The notes: generated by a model not told the origin, from the letters alone. Positions 1 to 10,154 are shown, numbered from the stretch's first letter. The stretch is DNA of 64,000 nt from Aricia agestis (GCF_905147365.1 NC_056418.1:16119262-16183261), one strand, 5' to 3'. Made by a program: numbers and translations.

Positions 1-208
1 AGTAGAGGACTCGGAACTCAGAAAACATTAGTACATGGTATTACCGATTACGTTATACATATTGTTAATTAAAGTTTTGGTAGGTATAATCGCATCCAGC
101 ATGTCACCACTCACTCTCACATTGCCGTGACCAGGCTATAGTGACGAACACAAAAACTTTTCTTCTGGACAGAAATTGTATAAAAGAAAATAAAATAAGA
201 ATATAAAA

Positions 209-413
209 ACTGTAAAACTCTGGAATGAGCTCTCACCAGTAGTATTTCTGGACCTATGCGACCTACAAACCTTCAAGAGGAGAGCGTATTCCCTCTTAGA
301 AGGCCGGCAACACACCTGTAGTTCTTCTGATGTTGCGAGTGTCCATGGGCGAAGGGCGTTGCTTTCCATCAGGTGACCCGTTCGCTCGTTTGCCCCTTAT
401 TTTATAAAAAAAT
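209..413 (+). mobile_element. 3' end of a CR1-type LINE, truncated
   Basis: Reads on the plus strand as the last codons of a reverse transcriptase (TVKLWNEL...DLQTFKRRAYSLL) followed by the 3' tail (GGCCGGCAAC, TCCATGGGCG, GGTGACCCG) and an A-rich end. The same tail ends the fragments at 9473-10140, 16700-16856 and 27533-28105. Everything 5' is missing, as expected for a 5'-truncated LINE insertion. Clade (CR1/Zenon-like) is judged from the peptide only. Confidence 0.7.
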
Positions 414-939
414 TTAATCAACGTCCTGAAATGAATCAAAATCAACATAAAAAAGTAAAATAAAAAGTGCGAGCGAAGTACCACAATATTGTCGCGACAG
501 GTGAGCTGAAATTTGACGTGCTCCTCGAGCTAGCTAGTTTTTGTGTATAGAAGACGGAGTGTGTATAAATATACAGCATTTATCTAAACAATTCGCGGTA
601 ATGCCGCATTATACAGCACTTACACAACTTTAATGAACTTCACCGCCGCCTTTGAACCGCCCTCTCACAAATTCCTGCTTCCTTTGCGGAAACTACGCTT
701 AATTTTGTAACTCGCAGATTCTAATTAATCTATGTTTTATTTTAACTATTTTCTTGCATTAATCATTCTTTACATATTTTTTGTAAGTACATAATAGGCT
801 AGCTAATGTAGAATGTAAATCACTCGTCCGGCGACAACAGCACGAAGCATTATTCGTTTCACAATAAGTATTTCTCCGATGTCAATGTATTTTCAATCTC
901 CATGCTTAGGCCCTAGCGATGAGTTAACAGACATCTGCC
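414..939. other. no gene recognised
   Basis: AT-rich sequence with mixed-complexity patches. I see no convincing ORF, RNA gene or repeat boundary. Confidence 0.5.
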
Positions 940-1165
940 GAATCACACCGGAATGGCAGCGCAGCGGCGAGCATTTTCAGTGTCATATGATTTTAAACTT
1001 TACCTTCATTATTGTAATACATAGTATCGCTTGAGAAATCGCGGCCGCCGGCGGCTGTGAGACTTTCCAAGTTATTCAAGCGATACTATGTATTACAATA
1101 ATGTTTAAAATCATAATATGACACTGAAAATGCTTGCCGCTGCGCTGCCATTCCGGTGTGAATCA
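940..1165. mobile_element. MITE-like element with about 85-bp inverted ends
   Basis: The stretch 943-1031 (CACCGGAATGGCAGCGCAGC onward) returns as its near-perfect reverse complement at 1080-1160. The spacer is about 50 bp and GC-rich (CGCGGCCGCCGGCGG). It has no coding capacity, so it is best read as a non-autonomous terminal-inverted-repeat transposon or foldback element. The superfamily is not determined. Confidence 0.75.
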
Positions 1166-2342
1166 GCCCTTACATTCCTCCTGCTATGATTCTGTGCATT
1201 GACGAAAAGCCGTTTAAAGGAATTAGAGGAGTCTTAACGAAGGGTACTACAAACACGGTCCGCTTGCATCCGAATGGACGCATGTATATACAATTTCTAC
1301 GAACGTTTTTGGATTGTTGTGTTGGATTAAATAGTTGGTTGAATGGACGTATAGACGTTAACATTTCCAATAGCAAACAGTTAATTCATTAGACTGGCGA
1401 ATTAGTTCTCCGAATTAGTTATGTCAAGTCATTCATTCTGTACACAATTTACTTCAGAATGAAGATTAAATTGAATAAAATAATTGTATGTGTCTGTCTC
1501 CCGCTGTCTTATTACTGTGTAGTTCATTTGCTGGGATTCATTAAAGAACACCCTCATTTGCATGCATCGGTTTACGATTTAATTACATGTTTGTATGTAT
1601 GTGCCTGTATCTCCGTTGTTTTTGCTACTTTGCTAATAATCATAATAATAATGATATTTTTGAAAGCTACTCCAACGTATTTGCAATCTACATTACTTAA
1701 AAACTTGAGAGGTGTCGAGGGACACCCGAATGGAATGAAGTTATTTCTTATGTTCAAAAAACCTGTATACATTATTATACACTCAAAAAAATATATAAAA
1801 AACGCCGTCTATTGACATTTGACGCCCAGGAATACTAACAACGCGTCGCTGTTTATTCTCAAAAACGCCATCTAGGAATACTATCAACGCCCTCTGCCCC
1901 TACTATGCAGGTACTATTAAAAAGTGTCGAGGTCAAATATCGTTCTGTCTAGCCTCCTTTCGCAACGCTGAACGCGCCATAAGGAACTTCATTCCAATAA
2001 TATATAATTAATATTTCGCGTTTCATCTTACCGTTTAAGGAAACCGAAAAGGAACTGATTATGAAACGTCATATTAATATGTAACACACAAAATATGGTC
2101 ATTTTGGGCCTACTCCAGGGTAATTTTGAGACAGACACTAAAGTAATTGCAAGGAAAGGTGTCTTAATAAGAATATTCAGGGTCAAAAATGTTCCTTCTT
2201 CGTCAGTCGGATGGACAGTGTAAGTTTTGGTATAATTATGAGACGTTCTGTCGTCTGCCGGTCGTTAAAAAAGTGTAGCGAGTGTGAACAAGGGTGTCTG
2301 AACATCATTAATTTGTACACTACACTATACATGATATGTATT
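1166..2342. other. no gene recognised; probable repeat remnants
   Basis: Short ORFs here have no recognisable family. A weak inverted match links about 1733-1750 with 1983-1997 (GGAATGAAGTT / AACTTCATTCC), which suggests the 1730-2000 stretch is an old inverted-repeat element. Confidence 0.4.
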
Positions 2343-2412
2343 ATACACAGACTATTTTTATTTTATACCTATACAATATTGTATAGGTATAAAATAAAAA
2401 TAGTCTGTGTAT
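2343..2412. repeat. 70-bp perfect palindrome
   Basis: Arms of 35 bp (starting ATACACAGACTATTTTTATT) meet with no spacer at 2377/2378 and pair without mismatch. It would extrude as a cruciform or fold as an RNA hairpin. A very young foldback insertion or an inverted duplication is the likely origin. Confidence 0.9.
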
Positions 2413-2822
2413 GCATGTATATACATGCAATAAACACTGTAACACTATGCACCAGAATCACCAGAATGCAGACACTGTCATTTAATCATGACATTCCCAA
2501 GGTTTTCTTTATAATAAATACTAAAACTACTATTAGATTGCTAGCCAGCTTGACTTAAGGCCATCCCCCGAGCGAACGACTTTAACCATACATTTGACAC
2601 GTTGCTGAGATAGCACAAAAGTCCTATTTTTTACATAATATCTTAGTTCAAAATTTATCTAAAAAAATTCAAACGGGGAATATTATGTAGTTAGTGAAAT
2701 TCTCTATCTACTGTCGTGTGTTTCAAATAAACGTAATTTGTAAATACTAGGGAGATGCTGAAAGTATGCTTGAATTTTAATAAATTATTGGTATTACTTT
2801 GGAAGCTGATAATTATCATGAG
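2413..2822. other. no gene recognised
   Basis: AT-rich flank of the LINE insertion that starts at 2839. No ORF or RNA gene is supported. Confidence 0.5.
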
Positions 2823-2838
2823 TATAATAAATAAAAAA
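2823..2838 (+). repeat. target-site duplication, left copy (16 bp)
   Basis: TATAATAAATAAAAAA, identical to 6395-6410 on the other side of the LINE. It marks both ends of that insertion. The sequence is AT-rich, so chance similarity is not fully excluded. Confidence 0.65.
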
Positions 2839-3099
2839 TGTTTTATTTCTGAGTAAATTTGAATCAAATTTTTTCAGAATGTCTACCTGATGCCTACCAC
2901 CGGTTCGGGAACTACCCCGGCGAGAAGAACCGGCGTAAGAAACTCGCACGGGTTCCACTTTTTACCAAAAAAGTGAGAGAAAAATTATTCTTTTAAAATA
3001 AAGTTTACAATTTTGTAACTTAATATTATATACAATGTCAACATACATAATTGTAAGTCATAATATAATAATGTAGAAGTAGCCTTGCAAGAAGCCATC

Positions 3100-6039
3100 C
3101 TACTCCCAAGATGTGCCATCTTCTATGAAATCATTGACCTTATAATAAGCTTTGGCACACAAACGCTCTTTGACTACTTTTTTAAATTTATTAATGGAAA
3201 GATTTTGAACGTTTTCTGGGATTTTATTGTAAAGGCGTATACATTGACCTTTAAAAGATTTACTGACTTTACTAAGTCTGATCACTGGCATGTCCAGCTT
3301 GTGCTTATTTCTAGTATTTCTACAGTGAATGTCACTTTTAACTTTAAATTTATTTATATTTTTTCTAACATATATTACATTATCCAAAATGTATTGAGAA
3401 GCAACAGTTAGAATACCAATTTCTTTAAATTTATCTCTCAGAGATTCTAAAGCAGACATTTTATAAATAGAACGTATGGCTCGCTTCTGCAGCACAAATA
3501 TTGTATTAATGTCGGCAGCGTTTCCCCATAAAAGGATTCCATATGACATCCTACTATGAAAATAACTAAAATATACTAATCGTGCCGTGTCTTCGTCAGA
3601 AATTTCTCTAATTTTTCTGACTGCATATGCTGCAGAACTGAGCCTACCTGCTAGATTAGCAATGTGAGGACCCCACTGTAATTTACTATCAAGTGTAATA
3701 CCTAGGAATACAGTGTTATCTACCAAATTCATCTTCTCATCATTTAATAGCACATTGGTTTGGACTTGCCTAACATTGGGCAAAGTAAACTTTATACATT
3801 TAGTTTTACTAGAATTTAAAAGTAAGTTATTAACATTAAACCAATGTACTATTTTTGAGAGAGCACTGTTTACCTCGTCGTAGTTCGACTGTTGTCGCTT
3901 CACTTTAAAAATAAGTGAAGTGTCATCAGCAAAAAGCACTATCTCATTATTATTATCCTTTACTAGATAAGGTAAGTCATTTATATAGATGAGAAAAAGA
4001 AATGGGCCTAAGATAGATCCCTGTGGGACACCTAATTCTATTTTGGTTCCATTGGACCTTTTACTATTTACCTCAACCCTTTGAGTCCTATTTTTAAGGT
4101 AAGAAGTCAAAAGGCTGAGAGCAGAGTCCTTTATGCCGTAGTGGCGCAGTTTCCTGATCAATGTAGCAAGCTCAACACAATCGAAGGCTTTGGAGAGATC
4201 GCAAAACACACCTAAGGCATCCTGCGACTCCTCCCAAGCTTCAAAAATACTACAAAGAAGTCCTATACCAGCATCCGTTGTGGATCGACCCTTAGTAAAT
4301 CCGTATTGGTTATCGTGCAGCAAATTATTTGAATTAAAATGCACTAGTAATTGTTTTAAAATAATTTTTTCAAATATTTTACTAAAGGTCGGTAGAATCG
4401 ATATAGGCCTGAAATTAGTGGGATCCGATTTAGTCCCGGCTTTAAATAAAGGAACAATCTTGCTATGCTTCATCAAGTCAGGAAAAACACCATTTTTTAT
4501 GCAGTTATTAAAAATCATTGCTAGATGAGGAGCTACGATATCAATTATTGATTTAATAATTTTTGTAGACATGCCCCAGAGATCTGCAGTATTTTTAATA
4601 TTCAACAATTTAAAGGTATCAATAATATCTCTGGGGTTAATTTCTCTAAACTTAAAATTGACATCACACTCCTTTACATTGTCTCTGAGTAGCTTTTCGG
4701 CAGCTTCAGGTGAAGAATTTAAATTTTTAGTCGTTGAGACCGGAATGTCAGCAAAAAACTTTTCAAAGACCGTCGCAACTTCTTGATCATTAGTAATCTT
4801 TTTATTTTCAAAGTATAGTTCAAAATCAGAGCTGCGACAGGATACATTTCCAGTCTCACCAGCTATAACCTGCCATGTTGTTTTTATTTTATTTTGAGAG
4901 TGTTTAATTTTGTTTTTTATGTACAGGGCTTTAGCAGCTTTGCAAACTTTTCTAAAGGTTTTTGAGTAGTTTTTAACATATGCTTTAAATACTTCACTAT
5001 TGTTATTACACCTTTCATCATATAGTTCATATAATCTTTTTCTACTAATTTTAATCCCCTTTGTTGCCCATTCAATAAATTTAGTTTTTTTATTACTGTT
5101 TCTAACTGTTTTAGAAGTAAATATTGAATTAAATTGAGTTCTTATCACCTTAAATAATTTATTAAAAGCTTCATCAGAGCTATGTGACCTATCCAATAAA
5201 TGGATATTTGAATTTAATTTACTTCTAAATTGCTCAATACGTTTTGTGGTCACAGGAATAAACACAAGATTTTTCTTCGCGTCACTGTCACATTTCATAT
5301 TAAAAGAAGCTATTTGTCCACAGTGATCAGAACTTAGCTTATTAATTATTTCTTTTTTATCAGGAATAAGATTAGTAAATATGTTGTCAATACAAGTGGC
5401 TGTAGTCTCACAGACCCTTGTAGGTTCCTGAAACAAACTGTAAAGGTTATACGATTGAAATAAAGATGTGAATCTAACAGTAGTGGAGGTTAAATCTAAT
5501 AAATTAATGTTAAAATCACCACATATAATAACCTTTTTATTAGATGCACATATTTTTGACAAAATTTGTTCCATTGTTACTTCAAAAGAATCGTATAACC
5601 CTGATGGAGGCCTGTATACGCCCACAATGATTAGATGGCTCAGCTCTATGCAGGCCACCTCTATTATTCGTTCAGTAGAGAGACTCACGATATCCTTACG
5701 TTCCTTAAACTTCAAATTGTTTCTGATTAAAATTAGAGAGCCTCCTCTAATGGCATTTTCTCTACTGAACGAACTTGCTATCTGGTGATCATTGAAATTG
5801 AAAATGAGTTCATGTGATCTGAACCAATGTTCAGATATACACATAATATCAATGTTAAATTCCTTTAAAAATAACTCAATTTCAAGTTCTTTACCTACCA
5901 TACCTTGTAAATTCTGATGCACCAGATTAATCAAATTACATTTATTTTTCCTCAGTTTAATTGAGTCTATCAAGTTATTGGTAGGATTTTCAACATTTAG
6001 ACTTGAACTTAATTCATTTGTGCAAGAGATGTCCTCCAT
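3100..6039 (-). CDS. LINE ORF2: AP endonuclease and reverse transcriptase (979 aa)
   Basis: Single uninterrupted frame that should nick target DNA and copy the element RNA at the nick (target-primed reverse transcription). The N-terminal apurinic-like endonuclease shows N43 (HQNLQG), E70 (SEHW), YRPPSG at 142-147, GDFNIN at 174-179 and SDH at 237-239. The RT fingers/palm follow, with the PISILPTFSKIFEK block, the SKAFDCV block, the GVPQGSILGPFLFLIYINDL block and the catalytic FADD at 703-706. The C-terminus ends in the YYKVNDF block shared with the LINE at 39810-44487. ATG at 6039 lies 11 nt after the ORF1 stop and in another frame, suggesting termination-reinitiation. No stop or frameshift is seen, so the enzyme could be functional although the copy is 5'-truncated. 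CR1-group assignment is firm; the exact clade (CR1, L2, Daphne-like) is not. Confidence 0.93.
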   Translation of the reverse strand: MEDISCTNELSSSLNVENPTNNLIDSIKLRKNKCNLINLVHQNLQGMVGKELEIELFLKEFNIDIMCISEHWFRSHELIFNFNDHQIASSFSRENAIRGGSLILIRNNLKFKERKDIVSLSTERIIEVACIELSHLIIVGVYRPPSGLYDSFEVTMEQILSKICASNKKVIICGDFNINLLDLTSTTVRFTSLFQSYNLYSLFQEPTRVCETTATCIDNIFTNLIPDKKEIINKLSSDHCGQIASFNMKCDSDAKKNLVFIPVTTKRIEQFRSKLNSNIHLLDRSHSSDEAFNKLFKVIRTQFNSIFTSKTVRNSNKKTKFIEWATKGIKISRKRLYELYDERCNNNSEVFKAYVKNYSKTFRKVCKAAKALYIKNKIKHSQNKIKTTWQVIAGETGNVSCRSSDFELYFENKKITNDQEVATVFEKFFADIPVSTTKNLNSSPEAAEKLLRDNVKECDVNFKFREINPRDIIDTFKLLNIKNTADLWGMSTKIIKSIIDIVAPHLAMIFNNCIKNGVFPDLMKHSKIVPLFKAGTKSDPTNFRPISILPTFSKIFEKIILKQLLVHFNSNNLLHDNQYGFTKGRSTTDAGIGLLCSIFEAWEESQDALGVFCDLSKAFDCVELATLIRKLRHYGIKDSALSLLTSYLKNRTQRVEVNSKRSNGTKIELGVPQGSILGPFLFLIYINDLPYLVKDNNNEIVLFADDTSLIFKVKRQQSNYDEVNSALSKIVHWFNVNNLLLNSSKTKCIKFTLPNVRQVQTNVLLNDEKMNLVDNTVFLGITLDSKLQWGPHIANLAGRLSSAAYAVRKIREISDEDTARLVYFSYFHSRMSYGILLWGNAADINTIFVLQKRAIRSIYKMSALESLRDKFKEIGILTVASQYILDNVIYVRKNINKFKVKSDIHCRNTRNKHKLDMPVIRLSKVSKSFKGQCIRLYNKIPENVQNLSINKFKKVVKERLCAKAYYKVNDFIEDGTSWE

Positions 6040-6050
6040 TGTCTTATTAT

Positions 6051-6389
6051 CTAATTTAAATAAATATTTGGAACATATTCCAAATCGTTAACACTATGAC
6101 TAATATTCTGCTCAATAAAAGCAGTAGTCGGGGAAGCCAAAAACTTGGCTGGGTTTATATATAAAAAGTTAAATAGCAACTTGGCTATACGTCGTTTATA
6201 AAAATTAGATAAGAAGAACTTATCTCTTTTCATTGTGGATACCTTAAAATCTAAATTATTGATATCTATAACCTGACATTCCTTATGTGAGTCATTCAAA
6301 ATTATACAATTATTATTTACAGCAGTATACATAAGGCTGTTCAGCTGATATCTAGCAAAATTTTCTTTATTATCACTCTTTGGCAACAT
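6051..6389 (-). CDS. LINE ORF1, C-terminal remnant (112 aa)
   Basis: Small frame directly upstream of ORF2. Its first Met sits about 5 bp from the target-site duplication, so it is probably an internal Met of a longer ORF1 cut off by 5' truncation. The pattern VIDINN followed by FLSNFYKRRIAKLLFNFL resembles the end of the SGNH-hydrolase-like domain found in CR1-group ORF1 proteins (a helix after the region that normally carries the catalytic His). The match is weak. ORF1 proteins bind element RNA. Confidence 0.55.
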   Translation of the reverse strand: MLPKSDNKENFARYQLNSLMYTAVNNNCIILNDSHKECQVIDINNLDFKVSTMKRDKFFLSNFYKRRIAKLLFNFLYINPAKFLASPTTAFIEQNISHSVNDLEYVPNIYLN

Positions 6390-6394
6390 TTGTA

Positions 6395-6410
6395 TATAAT
6401 AAATAAAAAA
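6395..6410 (+). repeat. target-site duplication, right copy (16 bp)
   Basis: Same 16 bases as 2823-2838, adjoining the truncated 5' end of the minus-strand LINE. Confidence 0.65.
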
Positions 6411-7040
6411 AGGAAATTAATAACGGTGAAAGGTATGTTGATAATATGCTGAAGATTATTGTTGTATTTTTATTATAATTTTGTAGCTTTCAAATTATGG
6501 GTTTATAAGGCTCTAAATACGGTAAATTACAGCATCTCCGCTGTAAGGGGAACGCCTGAATGTAATTAATATGAAAGAAAGCTTCAGCAAAATCGGTTCG
6601 GTCGTGAGGAGGTAACAGATACACTTCCTAATATTTGCTATGGATGTATTATTAAGCTGATTTTTCCTACGCCCGTGATTTGAGTTAAATTGATTCATAT
6701 TTTACATTTATATGTACATAATAATATTATGTCTACCTAATTTGATTTGTTTTGTTGTCTAAAAGTCGGAGCCGCGAGAGATAATATTGCCTCTACATAT
6801 ATTATTTACTAATACTAACATTAGATTCCATATCGTATGTAAGTATATTCAACAAATAAAACGTTATGAAAAATCTTATTTTGTGTTGACGTCATAATAT
6901 TGTGTACGCTTTTGGCATAGCAAATTTGGGAAGTCATATTAAATTTACTCGAGGGGGTTCTCGTAAACCTACAAATACTGGGTCCTTAGCCACCTTTAGG
7001 TACTTATATTTTCTCCCGTTCCTAATGTTGTCATACTAAG
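6411..7040. other. no gene recognised
   Basis: AT-rich sequence between the LINE and the next repeat. Nothing coding or structural stands out. Confidence 0.5.
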
Positions 7041-7508
7041 CCTGCTGGCGAAAATATATACTCTACTTTGGATGTTATGTATGTATGGTTGTATGTATGG
7101 TTGTATGTATGGATGTTTGTTACCCTTTCACGCAAAAACTATTGAACGGATGTTACTGAAACCTTACAATATTATTTCAATTATCCTTGGTGCGAAAAAT
7201 CTAAATAATAAAATAGCAAAAAAAGGATATGGACGAACAGTACATAGACGGCCACAATTTTATAATAAAAAAAAGAAACCTTACAATAATATAGCATACA
7301 TCAGAATAACACATAGGCTACAATTTTAAGCAACTTTCAAAAGCGAGGGAGGAGGTGTTTTGTTCGTTTTTTACATTCAACGATTTCTCCGCTATTTGTG
7401 AACCGATTTTCAAAATTGTTCCTTTGGTGTATAGGTTATAATCCCAATTTGGTACCATATTCATAAAAGTGGTCAACTGATGAAGGGATCCTTATTAACT
7501 AAGTATAT

Positions 7509-7579
<71 letters not shown>

Positions 7580-7612
7580 CCTAAACCGTGGATAACGCCG
7601 CGGGGCACAGCT
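7041..7612 (+). mobile_element. Helitron-like non-autonomous repeat (candidate)
   Basis: Begins with TATG-rich sequence and the phrase TTTGTTACCCTTTCACGCAA, and ends GCCGCGGGGCACAGCTAGTA, a GC-rich 3' end finishing in CTAG-T as in Lep1-type Helitrons. The phrase near 7112-7150 is the reverse complement of 8000-8040, so 7041-8092 may hold two head-to-head copies. There are no inverted ends and no ORF. Confidence 0.4.
7511..7578. repeat. (TA)n microsatellite
   Basis: About 34 uninterrupted TA dinucleotides inside the Helitron-like repeat. Confidence 0.97.
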
Positions 7613-7859
7613 AGTACAGTATAATTATTATTAAAAAGTATCAATACTGTAGCTGAATTATTCTTACTACGTATAATTAGTACTTTCCAAAGGACTGTTT
7701 GTTTTCAACTTCTCAGAAATGTTCGCTGAAGAATTCGATTGAACTAAACTTGTCGCGCGACTGGCGGTGGCGAGGTAGCGCCGTGAAATACTTTTGTACT
7801 TTTATATAGAAGTTAGATTTTAACTACCGCTCAGCCAGCGTTTTTGTGGTCATAGATGC

Positions 7860-8092
7860 ATACAACATGGTAATATTTTAACTTTGAAGAAGTCAATTAG
7901 GAATTTTACATAACACCCCCCAATTTTGAAAGTCGGTTAAAATTGTAGCCTTTGTGGTATTCTGAGGTATATGCAATATTATTGTAAAGTTTCATTTAAA
8001 TCCGTTCAGTAGCTTTTGCGTGAAAGAGTAACAAACATCCGTACATACATCCAAGCTTTCGCCTTTATAATATTAGTAGGAAAGTAGGATAT
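7860..8092 (-). mobile_element. Lep1-like Helitron end, reverse orientation
   Basis: Contains GAAAGTCGGTTAAAATTGTA, then TCCGTTCAGTAGCTTTTGCG, and closes with CTTTCGCCTTTATAATATTA. The reverse complement of that closure, TAATATTATAAAGGCGAAAG, matches the 5' end style of Lep1 Helitrons. The same string of motifs recurs at 26968-27391. Confidence 0.5.
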
Positions 8093-8095
8093 TTT

Positions 8096-8140
8096 GTTGT
8101 TGCAGCGGCAACAGATAATATCTGTTGCCGCTACAACAAC
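8096..8140. repeat. hairpin, 22-bp arms
   Basis: GTTGTTGCAGCGGCAACAGATA (8096-8117) pairs with 8119-8140 with one mismatch and a 1-nt spacer. It directly abuts the Helitron-like end on its left. Confidence 0.85.
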
Positions 8141-8144
8141 ATAG

Positions 8145-8318
8145 CTAGATTCACAGTTTGTGTATGTACGAGTATATTATATCTAGCTATAGCGATTCTT
8201 GAGATACAGCCTGGAGACAGACAGATGAACAGATAGACGGACAGACAGATGGACAGACACACATCGAAGTCTCAGTAATAGGGTCCCGTTTTTACCCTTG
8301 GGTACGGAACCCTAAAAA
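8145..8318 (-). mobile_element. repeat with ACAG-rich block and GGGTACGGAACCCT end
   Basis: On the minus strand it reads TTTTTAGGGTTCCGTACCC, then CGGGACCCTATTACT, then a CTGT/CCGT-rich block. This is the same order as the plus-strand copy at 32513-32944. It is a partial copy of that family and has no coding capacity. Confidence 0.6.
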
Positions 8319-8399
8319 TGACACTGTAATGTTTTTTGGAATTTTTGTATGGTTTTGCTGAAATAAAGAATTTTTATTTATTTACTCGTATTTACCATT

Positions 8400-8667
8400 G
8401 TGATTTGTGTCTACTATTCTAGTGCTGAAAAGCGCGCGGAACCGCAAGCAGCCACTCGGTCTGAGCCAGCGCCGCGTCGCGCCACTCAAACTTCGCAGCT
8501 TGCCCGCTCGCGGCTCGCTGCTCAGTGCTCGGGCCTCGGCAGTCGGCACTCGGCCCGCTCAGTGCGTATTTATCAGTCGGGAGAGGTGCGCGCGCCCGCC
8601 GCATCAACTTTACGCGAGTGTAGTGACTGTCTCCCGCTTTTGGATTTGTTCCTGGCTTGTTCTTCAG
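8400..8667 (+). promoter_or_regulatory. GC-rich island; candidate promoter and untranslated first exon
   Basis: An isolated GC- and CpG-rich stretch in AT-rich surroundings, with no sign of being a repeat in this window. It contains several arthropod initiator-like TCAGT motifs (8522, 8559, 8573) and ends TTCTTCAG followed by GTTAGTGG, a good splice donor at 8668. The overlapping ORFs in both strands have no family resemblance and are probably chance products of GC content. A noncoding first exon of a gene running rightward is the simplest reading, but no downstream exon was found. Confidence 0.3.
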
Positions 8668-8875
8668 GTTAGTGGCAGTTTTGGTAAATTAATAATTACT
8701 ATGTAAGTGAAGTTTTTGTAAAGTTAAGCTTGAGGTAGGAAATAAAACTTGAAGATGACGCCGGAGGGCCCAGTTTGTAAATGGAAGAAAATAAAAAAAC
8801 ATATCCACAGCCGAACACATTATAACCTCCTCGTTTTTTGGAAGTCGGTTAATAATATTAAAAGTAGGTGTTTAA

Positions 8876-9290
8876 CACTAGAAATACCGGAATTCTGAAC
8901 TTCCTAGAAAGACCAAGAGCGGTCAAATGACCCATCGTATGCTTTACTTAATGATTTTTTATGTGTCTTATTATTTTGCTTTTGCATTTTATTGATCATG
9001 CAATTATTTATACTTAAATGTGAGTAACTAAATTAAATTATAAAACAAATATTTAAGAAAATTAAATAAAAAAGCATAGACCTACTACTGATATAATTGA
9101 CATTATAATAACTCCACAAGACTTTTTGGTTTTGTTCCTGTATTTGAGCATAAAAGACAGTTTTTACACATTTTATATTTTTGGTAAAATAACCTGAATG
9201 TGGAGTAAATCATGTCACGAAGAGCATCTTGGTGAATACTTATACCCTATTGGAGGACAAAAATGTTATTTTTTTATCATTGTATTTTTG
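8876..9290 (+). mobile_element. piggyBac-like transposon left end at TTAA
   Basis: TTAA at 8872-8875 is followed by CACTAGAAATACCGG, which resembles piggyBac-type termini (TTAA then CCCTAGAAAG). A second copy starts the same way at 33287. The two stay alignable for about 300 bp (GACCAAGAGCGGTCAAATGA; ACTCCACAAGA; GTTCCTGTATTTGAGCATAA). No right terminus and no transposase ORF is visible. The right limit is uncertain. Confidence 0.55.
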
Positions 9291-9472
9291 GTCACTTCAT
9301 AATTTTCATAAATGTAGGTTGGACTGTAGGAAACGGGGCACTTTAGGAAAAATACTTAAATAAAAATTTGCATCATAATTTTAAACTCTTATAGGGTGAA
9401 GCAAAACCAGGGTAATTTTGTACTACCCGCCAAGACACAACGCACAGAGCGTTCACCACTAAAAAGTCACCA

Positions 9473-10140
9473 ATGGTCGTATATCCTCATTTTGAGGGCA
9501 CATCTTTAACCATCTCTCCTAGCATTGAAAAACTTGGCGTTAACATATCAAGCGAAGTCCAGTTTCGATACCATCTAGAGGGTAAGGCCAAGTTAGCCTC
9601 GAAGAAGCTTGGTGTTCTGAACAAATATTGTTCTCATCTCTGGACAGGGGCGCCAAAATACCAACTGCTCCCTCTGGATTGTATCCAACGAAGGGCCGCT
9701 CGAATTGTTGACTGACATAGTGTTTCAAATAGCTTGGACCCCTTGGAATTACGCCGAGATGTAGCTTCACTCTGCATCCTCTATCGGTTGTATCACGGGG
9801 AGCGCTCTGAGGAACTGTTCGGAATCATACCACCTGCAACTTTTCGCCATCATCCCACGCGAAAAATATACCATCCTCATCACCTTGATGAGTGGCAGTC
9901 TTCCACCGTGCGTTTCTCGCGTATCTTTCTGCCGCGCACTGTGAAACTCTGGAATAAACTGTCACCGGCAGTATTTCCGGACCTATACGACCAGCAAACC
10001 TTCAAGAAAAAAGCGAATTCCCTCTTAAAAGGCCGGCCTGCCTTTTAAGCTATTCTGATGTTGCGAGTGTCCATGGGCGACGGTAGTTGCTTTCCATCAG
10101 TTGACCCGTTTGCTCGTTTGCCCCTTATTTCATAAAAAAA
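9473..10140 (+). pseudogene. dead 3' fragment of a CR1-type LINE (RT C-terminus and tail)
   Basis: Two plus-strand frames (9473-9715 and 9734-10048) read in order as the end of a reverse transcriptase: KLGVNIS...LEGKAKLASKKLGVLNK, then YCSHLW, QRRAARIVD, SLDPLELRRDVASLCILYR, RIFLPRTVKLWNKLSPAVFP. The first frame ends at a TGA where the sister copy at 27692 has sense codons. Between KLGVLNK and YCSHLW the residues kept in the 27533 copy (RARQYFSPDQRLQLYKAH) are deleted. The 3' tail and A-rich end (10040-10140) match the 209-413 and 16700-16856 fragments. A non-functional relic. Confidence 0.85.
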
Positions 10141-10154
10141 CACAATGTTTTGCC

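Larger units (their letters stand above)
2839..6394 (-). mobile_element. CR1-group non-LTR retrotransposon, 5'-truncated
   Basis: A minus-strand LINE of about 3.56 kb. It runs from a cut ORF1 tail (6389-6051) through an intact ORF2 (6039-3100) to a 3' UTR of about 260 bp (3099-2839). The 3' UTR carries a block at 2890-2950 (CACCGGTTC, GAGAAGAACCGGCG, AAGAAACTCGCACGG on the plus strand) that recurs in the 3' fragment at 51325-51510. The terminal tail is TTGATTC-like rather than poly(A). A 16-bp direct repeat flanks it. Truncation just upstream of ORF1 residue 1 is typical of incomplete target-primed reverse transcription. Confidence 0.88.

Noticed and set aside
1170..1392. Overlapping 68-codon ORFs on both strands
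   Set aside because: Exactly opposing frames, no recognisable domain, no splice or promoter context.
2343..2412. microRNA precursor
   Set aside because: Fully paired with no natural loop and no known mature sequence recognised; a foldback or duplication is simpler.
3085..3411. Plus-strand 108-codon ORF over the end of the LINE ORF2
   Set aside because: Antisense shadow of the reverse transcriptase frame, as are the other plus-strand ORFs at 4190-5788.
8400..8706. Protein genes in the GC-rich island (62-99 codon ORFs on both strands)
   Set aside because: Overlapping frames on both strands, low-complexity Arg/Ala/Ser composition, no family motif; better read as promoter or UTR.
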